Assembly (NCBI GenBank): GCA_031292515.1
Contig: JARLGZ010000017.1
Span: forward strand, 44,108-108,107
Origin: Puia sp.
GTDB taxonomy: Bacteria > Bacteroidota > Bacteroidia > Chitinophagales > Chitinophagaceae
Direction of reading: 5' to 3'
DNA: 64,000 nucleotides
Shown here: positions 19,301-26,300 of the stretch, piece after piece
How the letters are laid out: each line of letters opens with the position of its first letter
How positions within the stretch are numbered: the first letter of the stretch is position 1
Notes under the pieces: model-generated
The model's input: the letters and a program-made list of their open reading frames with translations, nothing else
Database searches by the model: none
Told to the model about the DNA's origin: nothing
Made by a program: the position numbers and the translations under genes

Positions 19301-19538
19301 CATGATCGCCGGGATGATTCCCATGGCGCTCGGTCTGTCCGAAGGCGGAGACCAGACGGCACCCCTGGGTATCGCCGTCATCGGCGGCCTCATCTTTTCC
19401 GCATTCAGCGTGCTTTTCTTCCTGCCTCATGTCTACCAATGGCTGACCGGCAGAAAGGCCTACCGGCCCGTATCGCTGTTTCCGGATGACAGATCCGCCC
19501 ACGAAAAAAAAGATAATCTTAACATTCAACCTGATTAG
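16380..19538 (+). CDS. RND-family efflux pump, inner-membrane subunit
   Basis: 1052 aa AcrB/CusA-like transporter with twelve TM helices and two large periplasmic loops. TM1 is near 10-30 (ILVTVIAIVFFSYLAI). TM4 carries GGLALSVGILVDEATVTIENIHRH, where acidic residues form the proton relay; DEATVTIEN is intermediate between drug (HAE) and heavy-metal (HME) pumps. The second half repeats the fold, with LIVAIVMIFLAMAIYFQSF and VAIANAVLFLTNAEQ. It lies between its TolC channel and its adaptor. The substrate cannot be read from sequence; proximity to ars genes and a CusRS-like system is only suggestive. The last codons lie in a 16-bp repeat. Confidence 0.92.
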   Translation: MKLIIAALRHPVTILVTVIAIVFFSYLAIRNTRIDIFPRLGLPTVYVAQPYGGLSPDQMEGFVTSYYEYHFLYITGVKYVDSKSIQGAALIKIEFNEGTDMSQAMAEVVGYVNRARAFMPPGTVPPFVTRFDAGSVPVGQLVFSSDSRSLGEISDLALFRVRPMFSTLPGVSAPPPFGGNQKTVVVTVDPEKLRGYNLSPDQVVQSLVRFNSVTPAGNISIGDTTYLTPQNSVIENVQDLQSVPLQLGNGPAVYIRDIATVSLGADITTSYALVNGKRSVYIPVTKRADASTWDVVQRVKAALPDMQAAIPSDIKVTYEFDQSGYVINSLKSLLFEGGLGAILTGLVVLLFLRDGRGSLIVILTIPLALLSAATLLYLFGQSLNIMTLGGLALSVGILVDEATVTIENIHRHQEMGKDKGRAIADACMEIAGPKLLILLSILAVFVPALFMTGVPRAMFLPLSLAVGFAMIASFLLSQTFVPVVANWMLRHHLGGGRPSAFDRFKARFTRGGERFQARYVLFTGVFVFVSIGLVWLLTGSTGTELFPGTDSGQAQVRLRLPVGSRFERTEDATRKLLALTDSIAGKGNVDISSAFIGTQPASYPVNYIYLWTGGPNESVTRIKLKPGALPINDFRERLRLAVARDMPGIKISFEPGDIVEQVLNLGSNNPVEIAIVNRNLDQGKKTAQQLLQKLSGIPELRDLQIATPLDYPAIKLDVDRIRAGQLGISGDEVARSTVAATSSSRFTSPSYWLDRTTGTAYQVQVQYPSYRMNSTSQLEAIPVSSGAGGRTHNLGELASWKHITVPGEYDRLNQQRYITITANIQPEDKGAVFAKLRRAITEMGKLPSGAKILLRGQSDLLDQTLQSLQSGLIVAIVMIFLAMAIYFQSFRIAVATLSIIPAVIAGALLLLCLTGNTLNIQSYMGAIMAVGVAIANAVLFLTNAEQLRKSGGAPGFHMTAAGNRLRPIAMTSTAMIAGMIPMALGLSEGGDQTAPLGIAVIGGLIFSAFSVLFFLPHVYQWLTGRKAYRPVSLFPDDRSAHEKKDNLNIQPD

Positions 19539-19597
19539 CGTTCAACACGATTAGCATTCAACATGATCAACATTCACCCTTATTAATATTCTCATGA
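19514..19597. repeat. 16-bp tandem repeat starting in the RND gene 3' end
   Basis: Units of the form GATTAGCATTCAACAT begin inside the last codons of the pump gene (encoding NLNIQPD) and run into the gap before the adaptor gene, becoming more degenerate. Confidence 0.8.
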
Positions 19598-19683
19598 TTA
19601 ATTCCGTGATGATAAAACCAACCCTCCCAAAACGCCCGACTATAAGGACTATAACAACGACTACAACAACGACATTCAATCAT

Positions 19684-20808
19684 ATGCAATATTCATACAG
19701 CGTTACGACTATCGCTTTTTGCGCCTTGCTGACACTGCTCGCCGCCTGCGGCAATACCGGGAAAACCGACCCCGCAACCAATGGGTCGGCCGCCTCGTCT
19801 ATTTCTGCCGGCCCTGCCGCCGATACGGCTCAGGTCTTCCTGCTAAAAACAGACACGCTGAAAAAAACGGTCGAATTGCCCGGCGAACTCATTCCCTATC
19901 TGCAAACCGATCTGTATGCCAAGGTGCAGGGCTATGTGCGGGCCATGAAAGCAGATATCGGCGACCGTGTCCGCAAAGGCCAGACTCTCGCCATCATCGA
20001 AGCACCCGAAATCAACACTCAATTTTCACAGTCGATGGCCGCGCAACAAGCCGCGAAAGCAAAGCTCACCAACAGTACCGATCACTACAACCGCTTATAC
20101 CGCGCCTCGCAAAGTCCTTCTCCTGGTATCGTCGCACCGATAGACCTCGAGAACAGCCGTAACCAGATGCTCGCCGACAGTGCCTCGTACGAAGCCCTGC
20201 GGCAGCAATCCAAAGCCTATAAAGAAGTCTCCGGCTATCTCTATATCACCGCTCCCTTCGACGGGGTCATCACCGCCCGCAAGGCCGATCCGGGCGCCCT
20301 GGTCAACGCCAACGCCATGCTCCTCACCGTCCAGGACAACAATACCCTCCGTCTGCGGGTGGCTGTTCCCGAAATATATGTGTCGGCGGCGAACGGGAAT
20401 AAAAACCTGTCCTTCAGTATCGACGCCTATCCGGAACAACGTTTCAACGCCGTGCTCACCCGCAAGACCGAAACCATCGATCCCGGTACACGAACCGAAG
20501 GCTGGGAATTTGGGGTAAACAATAGCCGGCACCTCCTGAAAGCCGGTGTCTTTGTCTATGCCAGGCTTGCCCTCAGCCGCAGCACGCCGTCCTTTGTCCT
20601 GCCTCCCGGAGCCATTGCCACCACGCTCGAACGGAAATTCGTCATAAGAGTCAGGGATGGGAAAGCCCAGTGGGTGGACATACGACAAGGCATGACAACG
20701 GACGCCGGCATAGAAGTATTCGGCGACCTGAAGACCGGCGATACGCTGCTGATGAAAGCCACCGATGAGCGCAAGCCGGGTACACAGGCTTATTGGAAAC
20801 TGAAGTAA
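19684..20808 (+). CDS. RND efflux periplasmic adaptor (membrane fusion protein), lipoprotein
   Basis: 374 aa from the ATG at 19684. The upstream in-frame ATG at 19594 would place a Thr-rich, repeat-derived stretch before the signal peptide. Signal peptide MQYSYSVTTIAFCALLTLLAAC with lipobox LAAC (Cys22). Biotinyl-lipoyl-like half-domains and hairpin follow: LPGELIPYLQTDLYAKVQGYV and then DIGDRVRKGQTLAIIEAPEI, a coiled hairpin about 110-170, and the beta-barrel from YLYITAPFDGVITARKADPGALV. It links the RND pump and the TolC channel. Last gene of the efflux operon. Confidence 0.9.
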   Translation: MQYSYSVTTIAFCALLTLLAACGNTGKTDPATNGSAASSISAGPAADTAQVFLLKTDTLKKTVELPGELIPYLQTDLYAKVQGYVRAMKADIGDRVRKGQTLAIIEAPEINTQFSQSMAAQQAAKAKLTNSTDHYNRLYRASQSPSPGIVAPIDLENSRNQMLADSASYEALRQQSKAYKEVSGYLYITAPFDGVITARKADPGALVNANAMLLTVQDNNTLRLRVAVPEIYVSAANGNKNLSFSIDAYPEQRFNAVLTRKTETIDPGTRTEGWEFGVNNSRHLLKAGVFVYARLALSRSTPSFVLPPGAIATTLERKFVIRVRDGKAQWVDIRQGMTTDAGIEVFGDLKTGDTLLMKATDERKPGTQAYWKLK

Positions 20809-20851
20809 AAGAACCGGCAAACAGGCAAACCGGCAAATATCACCGTGGCAA

Positions 20852-21172
20852 ATGCAACGGTCTTCCCGTTGTGGCTGTCAGACTGCAAAACAGCCAAATG
20901 AAAAGGGGGATATCGTGGGATGGAATTATGGCGCCTGCGCGACCTGCGGCGGATTCTACCTGAATTTGTCCCCGGACACAACGATCAGCAGCAGCACCTA
21001 CTATGTCCTTGATTATCCGGTCGCCCTGAACGGCGAGATCGCGGGTTTTTTCGCCCAATACAACAAGAACCATTTACCCATTTATGTCTCTGTGAATTGG
21101 CAGCTGGCCAGTCTGTCCGACCCCGGTGCACCGGCAAACTGGATCCGTGTCCTGGATATAAAAGCCAGGTGA
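20852..21172 (+). pseudogene. Remnant of a small lipoprotein, probably frameshifted
   Basis: The frame from 20852 encodes 106 aa with GWNYGACATCGGFYLNL and YPVALNGEIAGFF, resembling small Bacteroidota lipoproteins with a CxCCGG-like motif. Its N-terminus has no signal peptide, but a different frame just upstream reads VFPLWLSDCKTAK, a lipobox-like sequence, and then stops. A one- or two-base shift near 20895-20905 would join the two, so the gene looks frameshifted. The intact start is not clear either: only a weak GTG at about 20844 precedes. Function of the family is unknown to me. Confidence 0.45.
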
Positions 21173-21244
21173 AGGCGGCCCATGCCGATGGCAGACTTCC
21201 TGGTCCGTATGCTGCGGCAATGGCCTGCAGAGCGGTCAATAGGA

Positions 21245-22531
21245 TCAATATAAGAAATAGGCTAATCTAAGTCCATAGGTCCGGATATATCCGGAAAAAT
21301 AGAGGTAGCTGATGACCTTGCTCGTAAGATTGCCCTGGGCGGCTATTTCTAATTTTCTGTTGAGGCGAACCCCTGCGCGAATGACGAATGCTTCCCAAAA
21401 TTTTTTCGCCTGGAGAAAACTGGACGAGGTGTCTACGCTGGTAGGCGTCAAATATATGTATTGATTCACCTGGCTCCCCGAATAACCGGAGAAGTTGAAC
21501 CCCACTCCTGCCCCGAAATAATACCTGACTTTCTTTGTCCTGCGAACATTATAGAGCAGGGACAGGGAAGTGCCGAGATTCCGCTGTTTAACGGAATACG
21601 TGTCGTATTCCGGATTTCTGAACACGTCTTCGGTATGTTTGCTGCCATTATACGTTGCCTCCGAAAAAGCCATTTCGAATCTCAGGGTGAAATCATTAAA
21701 ATTTCTCGGGGACAGCAGATCGATACCCGCGGAAACGATGGGAATCACCGAGTTTTTGAATTGCAGATTCCCCTGCGGCAAATTGTTGTCACCCGGCATG
21801 CTGAAAGATGTGAGAGCCGCCCCCGCACTCACAAAAATCTGCGGGTTTCTGATCGCCGCCCTCGTATTGCCCTCATTCCCCGCATGTAACCCGATCGGGT
21901 TTTTATCTCCGTTCAGGCGAGTTACGATGGCGACCAGGCTTTTCGAGGAGTATCTCGTATGTTCTATTTCCCTGTCGAGCGAGGCAGACAGGTTCTGCCC
22001 GGCATAACCCCGCAACTGCTCCCGGTATCGATTCCATTCGTTGACGATATTATCGGCACGGTTTATACGCAGCTGGTATATCAGTTCCTCGATCGTATCA
22101 CCGGCAGCCTGTATAAAAAAATGATTCTTGAAATCCACGAATTCATATAAATGCAGTTTCCCCGCATTAGACAAAACCCTCAGAAATAAGGTCTCGTGTC
22201 GAACGGTATCCCTCTTTTCGGCCACCTCGCTGAAAATCTCCACCGGATCGACGGAATTCATATCCAGGCTTACTGTCGCCTTCTTATAGTCATCGAGACC
22301 CGTGATTTCAAAACATGTTATTTCGTTTACCGTATATTCGGAAATCCTGCGGCTGTTTAAATCGTCCTTAAACTCGATCTTCTCCGGGTTGACCTTCCAG
22401 TTGCCGTACTTTATCCAGCCCCTCAGCGTATCCCCTTGATTGCGGACCACGAACCCGCGCATATAGATCCCCTGGGAATAAAGGAGTACGGAACACAAAA
22501 GAAAAAAGGTCAGTGAGGAGATTATTTTCAT
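21245..22531 (-). CDS. Outer-membrane beta-barrel protein of unknown function
   Basis: 428 aa from the ATG at 22531 (MKIISSLTFFLLCSVLLYSQ, signal peptide); a Met 18 bp earlier is less likely. Residues about 25-160 form a non-barrel domain beginning MRGFVVRNQGDTLRGWIKYGNW, a start shared by many Chitinophagaceae exported proteins of unknown role. The C-terminal half (about 215-428) alternates polar and hydrophobic residues with aromatic girdle positions and ends in a Phe-Leu-Tyr terminus, as in porin-like barrels. It faces the lipoprotein remnant and has its own -7 box. Confidence 0.7.
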   Translation of the reverse strand: MKIISSLTFFLLCSVLLYSQGIYMRGFVVRNQGDTLRGWIKYGNWKVNPEKIEFKDDLNSRRISEYTVNEITCFEITGLDDYKKATVSLDMNSVDPVEIFSEVAEKRDTVRHETLFLRVLSNAGKLHLYEFVDFKNHFFIQAAGDTIEELIYQLRINRADNIVNEWNRYREQLRGYAGQNLSASLDREIEHTRYSSKSLVAIVTRLNGDKNPIGLHAGNEGNTRAAIRNPQIFVSAGAALTSFSMPGDNNLPQGNLQFKNSVIPIVSAGIDLLSPRNFNDFTLRFEMAFSEATYNGSKHTEDVFRNPEYDTYSVKQRNLGTSLSLLYNVRRTKKVRYYFGAGVGFNFSGYSGSQVNQYIYLTPTSVDTSSSFLQAKKFWEAFVIRAGVRLNRKLEIAAQGNLTSKVISYLYFSGYIRTYGLRLAYFLY

Positions 22532-22597
22532 ACAGTTATAGGGGGACAATGGTCTTACGTGAATGAATTTAAGAACACCGGGGTCATTGGTCCCCTA

Positions 22598-22605
22598 CAA
22601 ACATA
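22598..22605 (-). promoter_or_regulatory. -7 promoter element of the beta-barrel gene
   Basis: TATGTTTG on the minus strand matches TAnnTTTG exactly and lies about 67 bp before the start at 22531. Confidence 0.5.
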
Positions 22606-22701
22606 AGATCCATTTTCTATAACTGCAACCGTCGGTTATCGCTTCGGGGTAACTGGGTATCCCGGACCGCCTCCCCGCTATTCCAAGCGGCTCAACCCCG
22701 G

Positions 22702-23352
22702 TTAATAAGCCGCCGTAAAACGTTCCCTGTGATGATTCTGTTGTTCAAGTTCATCTGCGATGACGACGGCGAGATCCTCCACGGACAATACGCTTCTCCC
22801 GTTCGTGTCAAACACAGGGTTGTCCTTGCCTGTCCTGTATTTGCCCTTGCGTTCCCCGGAAGTCCCATGGTGCATTTCGATGGCCGGGCTTAAAAATACC
22901 CAATCCAGTTGCGTCTCTTTCTTCAACTCGTTGAGATAATCGCGTGCAGAGCTGGCGCCAGCCTTGTATTCGGCCGGAAACTTCGGTGAATCGACGAGTT
23001 GTTGACCCTCTGCGATGAACAGACTCCCTGCGCCGCCTACTACGAGGAGGCGCTTCACGCCCGACTGTTTGACAGCTTCCTGGATCGCCAACGATCCTGC
23101 CAGGAAATCATGATAGAGATTGGGATTTGTCCAGCCGGCGTTATAAGCGCTGACAACCGCGTCAGAACCCTTTACCGCTTTCGACAGAAAGTCTTTGTCC
23201 GTTGCATCTCCCGCCAGGATTGTCACACCGTTCTCCGGCTGCAGATTGCCTGCGTTGCGAACGATTGCCGTTACGGAATGTCCCCTGTCCAGCAGTTCTT
23301 TCAGTACTGCCTTGCCGACGAAGCCCGAGGCTCCGATGAGTGCTATTTTCAT
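22702..23352 (-). CDS. NAD(P)H-binding oxidoreductase (NmrA/SDR-atypical)
   Basis: 216 aa. The N-terminal KIALIGASGFVGKAVLKELLDRGHSVTAIVR is a GxxGxxG Rossmann motif of the atypical SDR group (COG2910-like). DATDKDFLSKAVKGSDAVVSAYNAG continues the fold. No YxxxK catalytic pair is visible, as usual in this group. It lies 200 bp downstream of the Rrf2 regulator in the same direction, with a repeat array between. Rrf2/NmrA neighbours are common in Bacteroidota and often relate to quinone or electrophile stress. The substrate is unknown. Confidence 0.8.
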   Translation of the reverse strand: MKIALIGASGFVGKAVLKELLDRGHSVTAIVRNAGNLQPENGVTILAGDATDKDFLSKAVKGSDAVVSAYNAGWTNPNLYHDFLAGSLAIQEAVKQSGVKRLLVVGGAGSLFIAEGQQLVDSPKFPAEYKAGASSARDYLNELKKETQLDWVFLSPAIEMHHGTSGERKGKYRTGKDNPVFDTNGRSVLSVEDLAVVIADELEQQNHHRERFTAAY

Positions 23353-23384
23353 ATTTTTCGTTTTAATTGACCGGTTTTTGAATG

Positions 23385-23540
23385 TTCTGTTTTGAAAATT
23401 TTGGCTTAAATATTTTGCCCTGGATGTCCTGTTTTGAGTGCTTTTGCTTTGAGTGTTTTTGCTTTGCTCTTCCTTTGACGGATATCTTTTGAATGATGGG
23501 ATTTGATAAATAATTGGATTTAAGAAATGACCGGATCTGA
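23385..23540. repeat. Degenerate T-rich repeats between Rrf2 and oxidoreductase genes
   Basis: Repeated TTTTGCTTTGAGTG-like and TGTTTTGA-like segments fill this gap. No ORF; no clear hairpin. Confidence 0.6.
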
Positions 23541-23558
23541 TCGACCGGTTTCGACTTG

Positions 23559-23963
23559 CTATTTAAATTTTGATCGGAAATCCGCCAGTGTGATGCTCTC
23601 CAGCTTTTCCAGGATGGCTTTGTCGGCCTCCTCGTACAGGGTGTAGAGCCGTTCGTTGATTTGCCTGCCTACCGGGCAGTCGGGATTTGGGTGATTTGTA
23701 CGGCCCAGCAAGGGAGCCTTATTGACCGCCTTATAAATATCGGAAAGCAGGATGGATGAGGCGGGTTTTGCCAGCCGGGCGCCGCCCCCCTTCCCTTCCC
23801 GGGTCTCGACAAGACCCAATGATCTGAGCCGGGCCAGGGATTTGCGCACGACGACAGGGTTTACGTTGATGCTCGAAGCCATAAAGGCAGAAGAGACCAC
23901 GTCTTCCGAACCCGCCAGCAGGGTGAGCGTATGCAAAGCCGTCGCAAACTCCACATTATCCAT
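23559..23963 (-). CDS. Rrf2-family transcriptional regulator
   Basis: 134 aa from the ATG at 23963 (MDNVEFATALHTLTLLA); an in-frame Met nine codons earlier falls inside the operator and -7 box, so it is rejected. Winged helix about 5-65 with SSAFMASSINVNPVVVRKSLARL; GKGGGARLAKP is the Rrf2 wing. Only one cysteine (NPDCPVGRQ) stands where IscR has three Fe-S ligands, so a cluster is unlikely and a single-Cys redox sensor is possible. It is divergent from the DUF302 gene with a shared operator and probably represses both itself and its neighbours. Confidence 0.88.
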   Translation of the reverse strand: MDNVEFATALHTLTLLAGSEDVVSSAFMASSINVNPVVVRKSLARLRSLGLVETREGKGGGARLAKPASSILLSDIYKAVNKAPLLGRTNHPNPDCPVGRQINERLYTLYEEADKAILEKLESITLADFRSKFK

Positions 23964-23987
23964 ACTGTAATATTTTTTATTACAGTA
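23963..23987. promoter_or_regulatory. Rrf2 operator: 9-7-9 inverted repeat
   Basis: TACTGTAAT (23963-23971) and ATTACAGTA (23979-23987) are perfect inverted arms around a 7-nt AT spacer, adjoining the Rrf2 start codon. The site covers the predicted transcription start of the regulator, so it fits autorepression. Confidence 0.7.
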
Positions 23988-23995
23988 CAAAGATA
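23988..23995 (-). promoter_or_regulatory. -7 promoter element of the Rrf2 gene
   Basis: TATCTTTG on the minus strand, an exact TAnnTTTG match directly beside the inverted repeat. Transcription would start inside the operator, leaving a leader of under 20 nt. Confidence 0.55.
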
Positions 23996-24009
23996 GGGGG
24001 ATTTCGGTG

Positions 24010-24017
24010 TATTTTTG
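24010..24017 (+). promoter_or_regulatory. -7 promoter element of the DUF302 gene
   Basis: TATTTTTG on the plus strand, an exact TAnnTTTG match 27 bp before the ATG at 24044, giving back-to-back promoters with the Rrf2 gene. Confidence 0.5.
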
Positions 24018-24043
24018 TCAAGACTTTAAAAAAAATAAACCAG

Positions 24044-24448
24044 ATGGCCAACCCAGGATTCCCCGGTATTCCCAGCGTCGTAAGCAAGCAGAGCCATCAC
24101 ACTGTGAAGGAGACGGTCGACAGGCTGCAGAAAATACTGGAACGAAAAGGCGTCACCATTTTTGCCCGTATCGACCAGCAGGCGGAAGCGCTAAAAGCGG
24201 GCCTGTCTCTGTCCCCGATCGAAATCCTGATTTTCGGCAACCCCAGGGCAGGCACCCCGATCATGGCCGCCGTGCCGCTCGCGGGCCTGGATCTGCCGCT
24301 AAAGGCCCTTTGCTGGCAGGACGCCGACAATCAGGTATGGCTCAGCTATAACGATCCGGCCTATATTCAGCAACGTTTCTCACTGCCGGAGGCATTGGTA
24401 AAACCCACCGATTTCGGATTGCTCGCCGATCTGGCTGTTACCGATTAG
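24044..24448 (+). CDS. DUF302 domain protein
   Basis: 134 aa, a single DUF302 domain: KQSHHTVKETVDRLQKILERKGVTIFARIDQQAEA, then LSPIEILIFGNPRAGTPIM (the most conserved segment) and LPLKALCWQDADNQVWLSYNDP. DUF302 proteins are small alpha/beta proteins of unproven function, often found with Rrf2 or redox genes and in ars or sulfur contexts. No signal peptide, so cytoplasmic. Divergent from the Rrf2 gene with a shared operator, which makes it the likeliest regulated target. Confidence 0.88.
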   Translation: MANPGFPGIPSVVSKQSHHTVKETVDRLQKILERKGVTIFARIDQQAEALKAGLSLSPIEILIFGNPRAGTPIMAAVPLAGLDLPLKALCWQDADNQVWLSYNDPAYIQQRFSLPEALVKPTDFGLLADLAVTD

Positions 24449-24680
24449 AACTGTTAGCGACCAGTGCTGTTGTTGCCCAGTGCTGTTCGTGAGTAGTGCT
24501 GCTCGTGAGTAGCGTGTTCGTAAGTAGCGGTGTTCGTGACTGATGCTCTGGTCGATTGGAATAAGCTATTGGTGACCAGGATGATTGGGAATAAAAGAAC
24601 CTGGTTTCAAACTGGATCGGGACGTTGCGGAAGACCGCGGGCCTGCAAGAGAAGCCGATATTGTAAGAAACGGCGCGGAA
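24449..24680. repeat. Repeat-filled gap between DUF302 and nudK
   Basis: Starting at the DUF302 stop, units like GTGCTGTTCGTGAGTAGT repeat imperfectly to about 24545; the rest shows no ORF with a recognisable domain and no hairpin. Confidence 0.6.
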
Positions 24681-25259
24681 CTATAAAAGACGATGAAGCT
24701 TGGCATATTGAAGGAGCATGATCGTCTTCCCATCTTTGATCCCGCCTGTCCCGATCATGTCCATGGCCTTATCGATGGGCAATTCCAGGACTTCGATATT
24801 TTCCTCTTCATGCTCCGCTCCTCCTCCCTCATTTACCTTCATCGCTTTGACATATTCGGCAACAAAAAAATATAAAATCTCCGTTACCGAGCCTGGCGAC
24901 ATATAGGCTTCGAATATTTTGCGGACCTCGGTGACCTTATAGCCGGTCTCTTCCTCCGTCTCCCGCCTGATACAGTCTTCCGGATTGTCCCGGTCCAGCA
25001 AACCCGCGCAGGCTTCGATGAGCATTCCCGAATCATTGCCGTTTATAAAAGTCGGCAGGCGAAACTGCCTGGTGAGAATTACCGTCTGTTGTTCCCTATT
25101 GTAAAGCAGGATGGTCGCACCGTTGCCCCGGTCGTAGGCCTCCCGGGTCTGTGTCAGACGGGTACCGTCTCTTTTCAGATATTCGTAAGTGATCTTTTTC
25201 AGGACGTACCAGTTATCAGAGAGGACTTCGGTTCGCAGGATTTTCACTTCTTTTATCAT
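24681..25259 (-). CDS. nudK: Nudix hydrolase, GDP-mannose pyrophosphatase type
   Basis: 192 aa from the ATG at 25259 ([25 protein letters not shown]), the usual NudK length and N-terminus. The Nudix box is [22 protein letters not shown] (GX5EX7REX2EEXG pattern). [18 protein letters not shown] after the box is the NudK/ADP-sugar group signature. It hydrolyses sugar nucleotides, GDP-mannose in the E. coli enzyme, to sugar phosphate and nucleotide. An in-frame ATG at 25313 would add an Ala-Ile-Lys-Arg repeat encoded by the tandem array upstream; that extension is not part of the family. Confidence 0.88.
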   Translation of the reverse strand: MIKEVKILRTEVLSDNWYVLKKITYEYLKRDGTRLTQTREAYDRGNGATILLYNREQQTVILTRQFRLPTFINGNDSGMLIEACAGLLDRDNPEDCIRRETEEETGYKVTEVRKIFEAYMSPGSVTEILYFFVAEYVKAMKVNEGGGAEHEEENIEVLELPIDKAMDMIGTGGIKDGKTIMLLQYAKLHRLL

Positions 25260-25274
25260 CGGATTATGTCTTTT

Positions 25275-25411
25275 AACGGCTCGAATGGCTTTAATGGCTT
25301 TAATGGCTCGCAACGGCTCTTGATTGGTCTTAATGGTTAATGGCTCCTAATTGCTCTTAATGGTCCTAATGGCTCTTAAGGGATCTTCCGGCTCTGAATG
25401 ACCTTAATGAC
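25275..25411. repeat. ~12-bp degenerate tandem repeat upstream of nudK
   Basis: About ten imperfect units around TTAATGGCTC lie between the divergent nudK and reductase genes. They leave little room for two promoters: a weak TAnnTTTG-like box TAAATTTA is at 25460-25467 for the plus-strand gene. Confidence 0.8.
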
Positions 25412-25487
25412 TTTTTGCGGGCCGCCCCAAATATCGATCGCCAGACCGTCTGTATGACGTAAATTTATGTTAATATAAGAACAGCAC

Positions 25488-26195
25488 ATGGATAGGAATG
25501 CGAATCAGCGAATAAGAGCCATTATAACCGGCACGACCGGCATGGTCGGAGAAGGCGTATTATACGAATGCCTGAACCATCCGTCGGTGGAGGCCATCCT
25601 CGTCATCAACAGGAAACCCTGTGGGTATACCCATCCCAGGGTGACGGAGATCATCCACGCGGATTTTTTTAATTTCTCCCCGATCAAAGACCGGCTAAGC
25701 GGTTATAACGCCTGCTTCTTCTGCCTGGGTGTCTCCTCGGTCGGTATGAAACCCGATGAATATTACAGGCTCACCTATACCCTGACCCTTCATGTCGCCG
25801 AAACCCTGAGCCGGCTAAACCCGGATATGCGTTTCTGTTATGTATCGGGCGGAGGAACAGACAGCAGTGAAAAAGGGAAAAGCAGGTGGGCGCGGGTGAA
25901 AGGGAAAACGGAAAACGACCTGATGAAGTTGCCTTTTCAAAAGGTTTTCGCTTTTCGGCCGGGCTTTATCAAACCCATTCCGGGATTAAAATACGCCCAC
26001 CGGTTTTACCGGTATATCGGCTGGCTCTACCCTATCGGACGGGCTCTCTATCCAAACGGCTTTTGCACCTTGCAAGAAGTTGGACTTGCCATGATCGGCT
26101 GTGCCGCCGGAGTGTATGAAAAGAGCATCCTGGAAGGGAAGGACATCATTGCACTGGCTAAAACGGTGCATGACATGCTTCCGCCAAGCGACTGA
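25488..26195 (+). CDS. NAD(P)-binding epimerase-like protein
   Basis: 235 aa. The Rossmann motif is AIITGTTGMVGEGVLYECL (GxxGxxG) near residue 12. CFFCLGVSSVGMKPDEYYRLTYTLTLHVAETL and CYVSGGGTDSSEKGKSRWARVKGKTENDL match the HTATIP2/atypical-SDR group, where the YxxxK pair is replaced by WARVKGKTE. This family is common in Bacteroidota and has no settled substrate. Single gene with its own weak promoter; the next gene begins about 100 bp later. Confidence 0.8.
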   Translation: MDRNANQRIRAIITGTTGMVGEGVLYECLNHPSVEAILVINRKPCGYTHPRVTEIIHADFFNFSPIKDRLSGYNACFFCLGVSSVGMKPDEYYRLTYTLTLHVAETLSRLNPDMRFCYVSGGGTDSSEKGKSRWARVKGKTENDLMKLPFQKVFAFRPGFIKPIPGLKYAHRFYRYIGWLYPIGRALYPNGFCTLQEVGLAMIGCAAGVYEKSILEGKDIIALAKTVHDMLPPSD

Positions 26196-26300
26196 AGACC
26201 GGAAGAGCAGGCGATCGGCGAGATCGAATTGACAAACAGCCATCATCTTATTTTAAAGACAAAAGACGCTAAAATTCCAACTGCCGATAAAATAAAAGAT

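Noticed and set aside
24530..24721. A 63-codon frame after the DUF302 gene
   Set aside because: Repeat-derived start and Arg/Lys-rich tail, without resemblance to any family.
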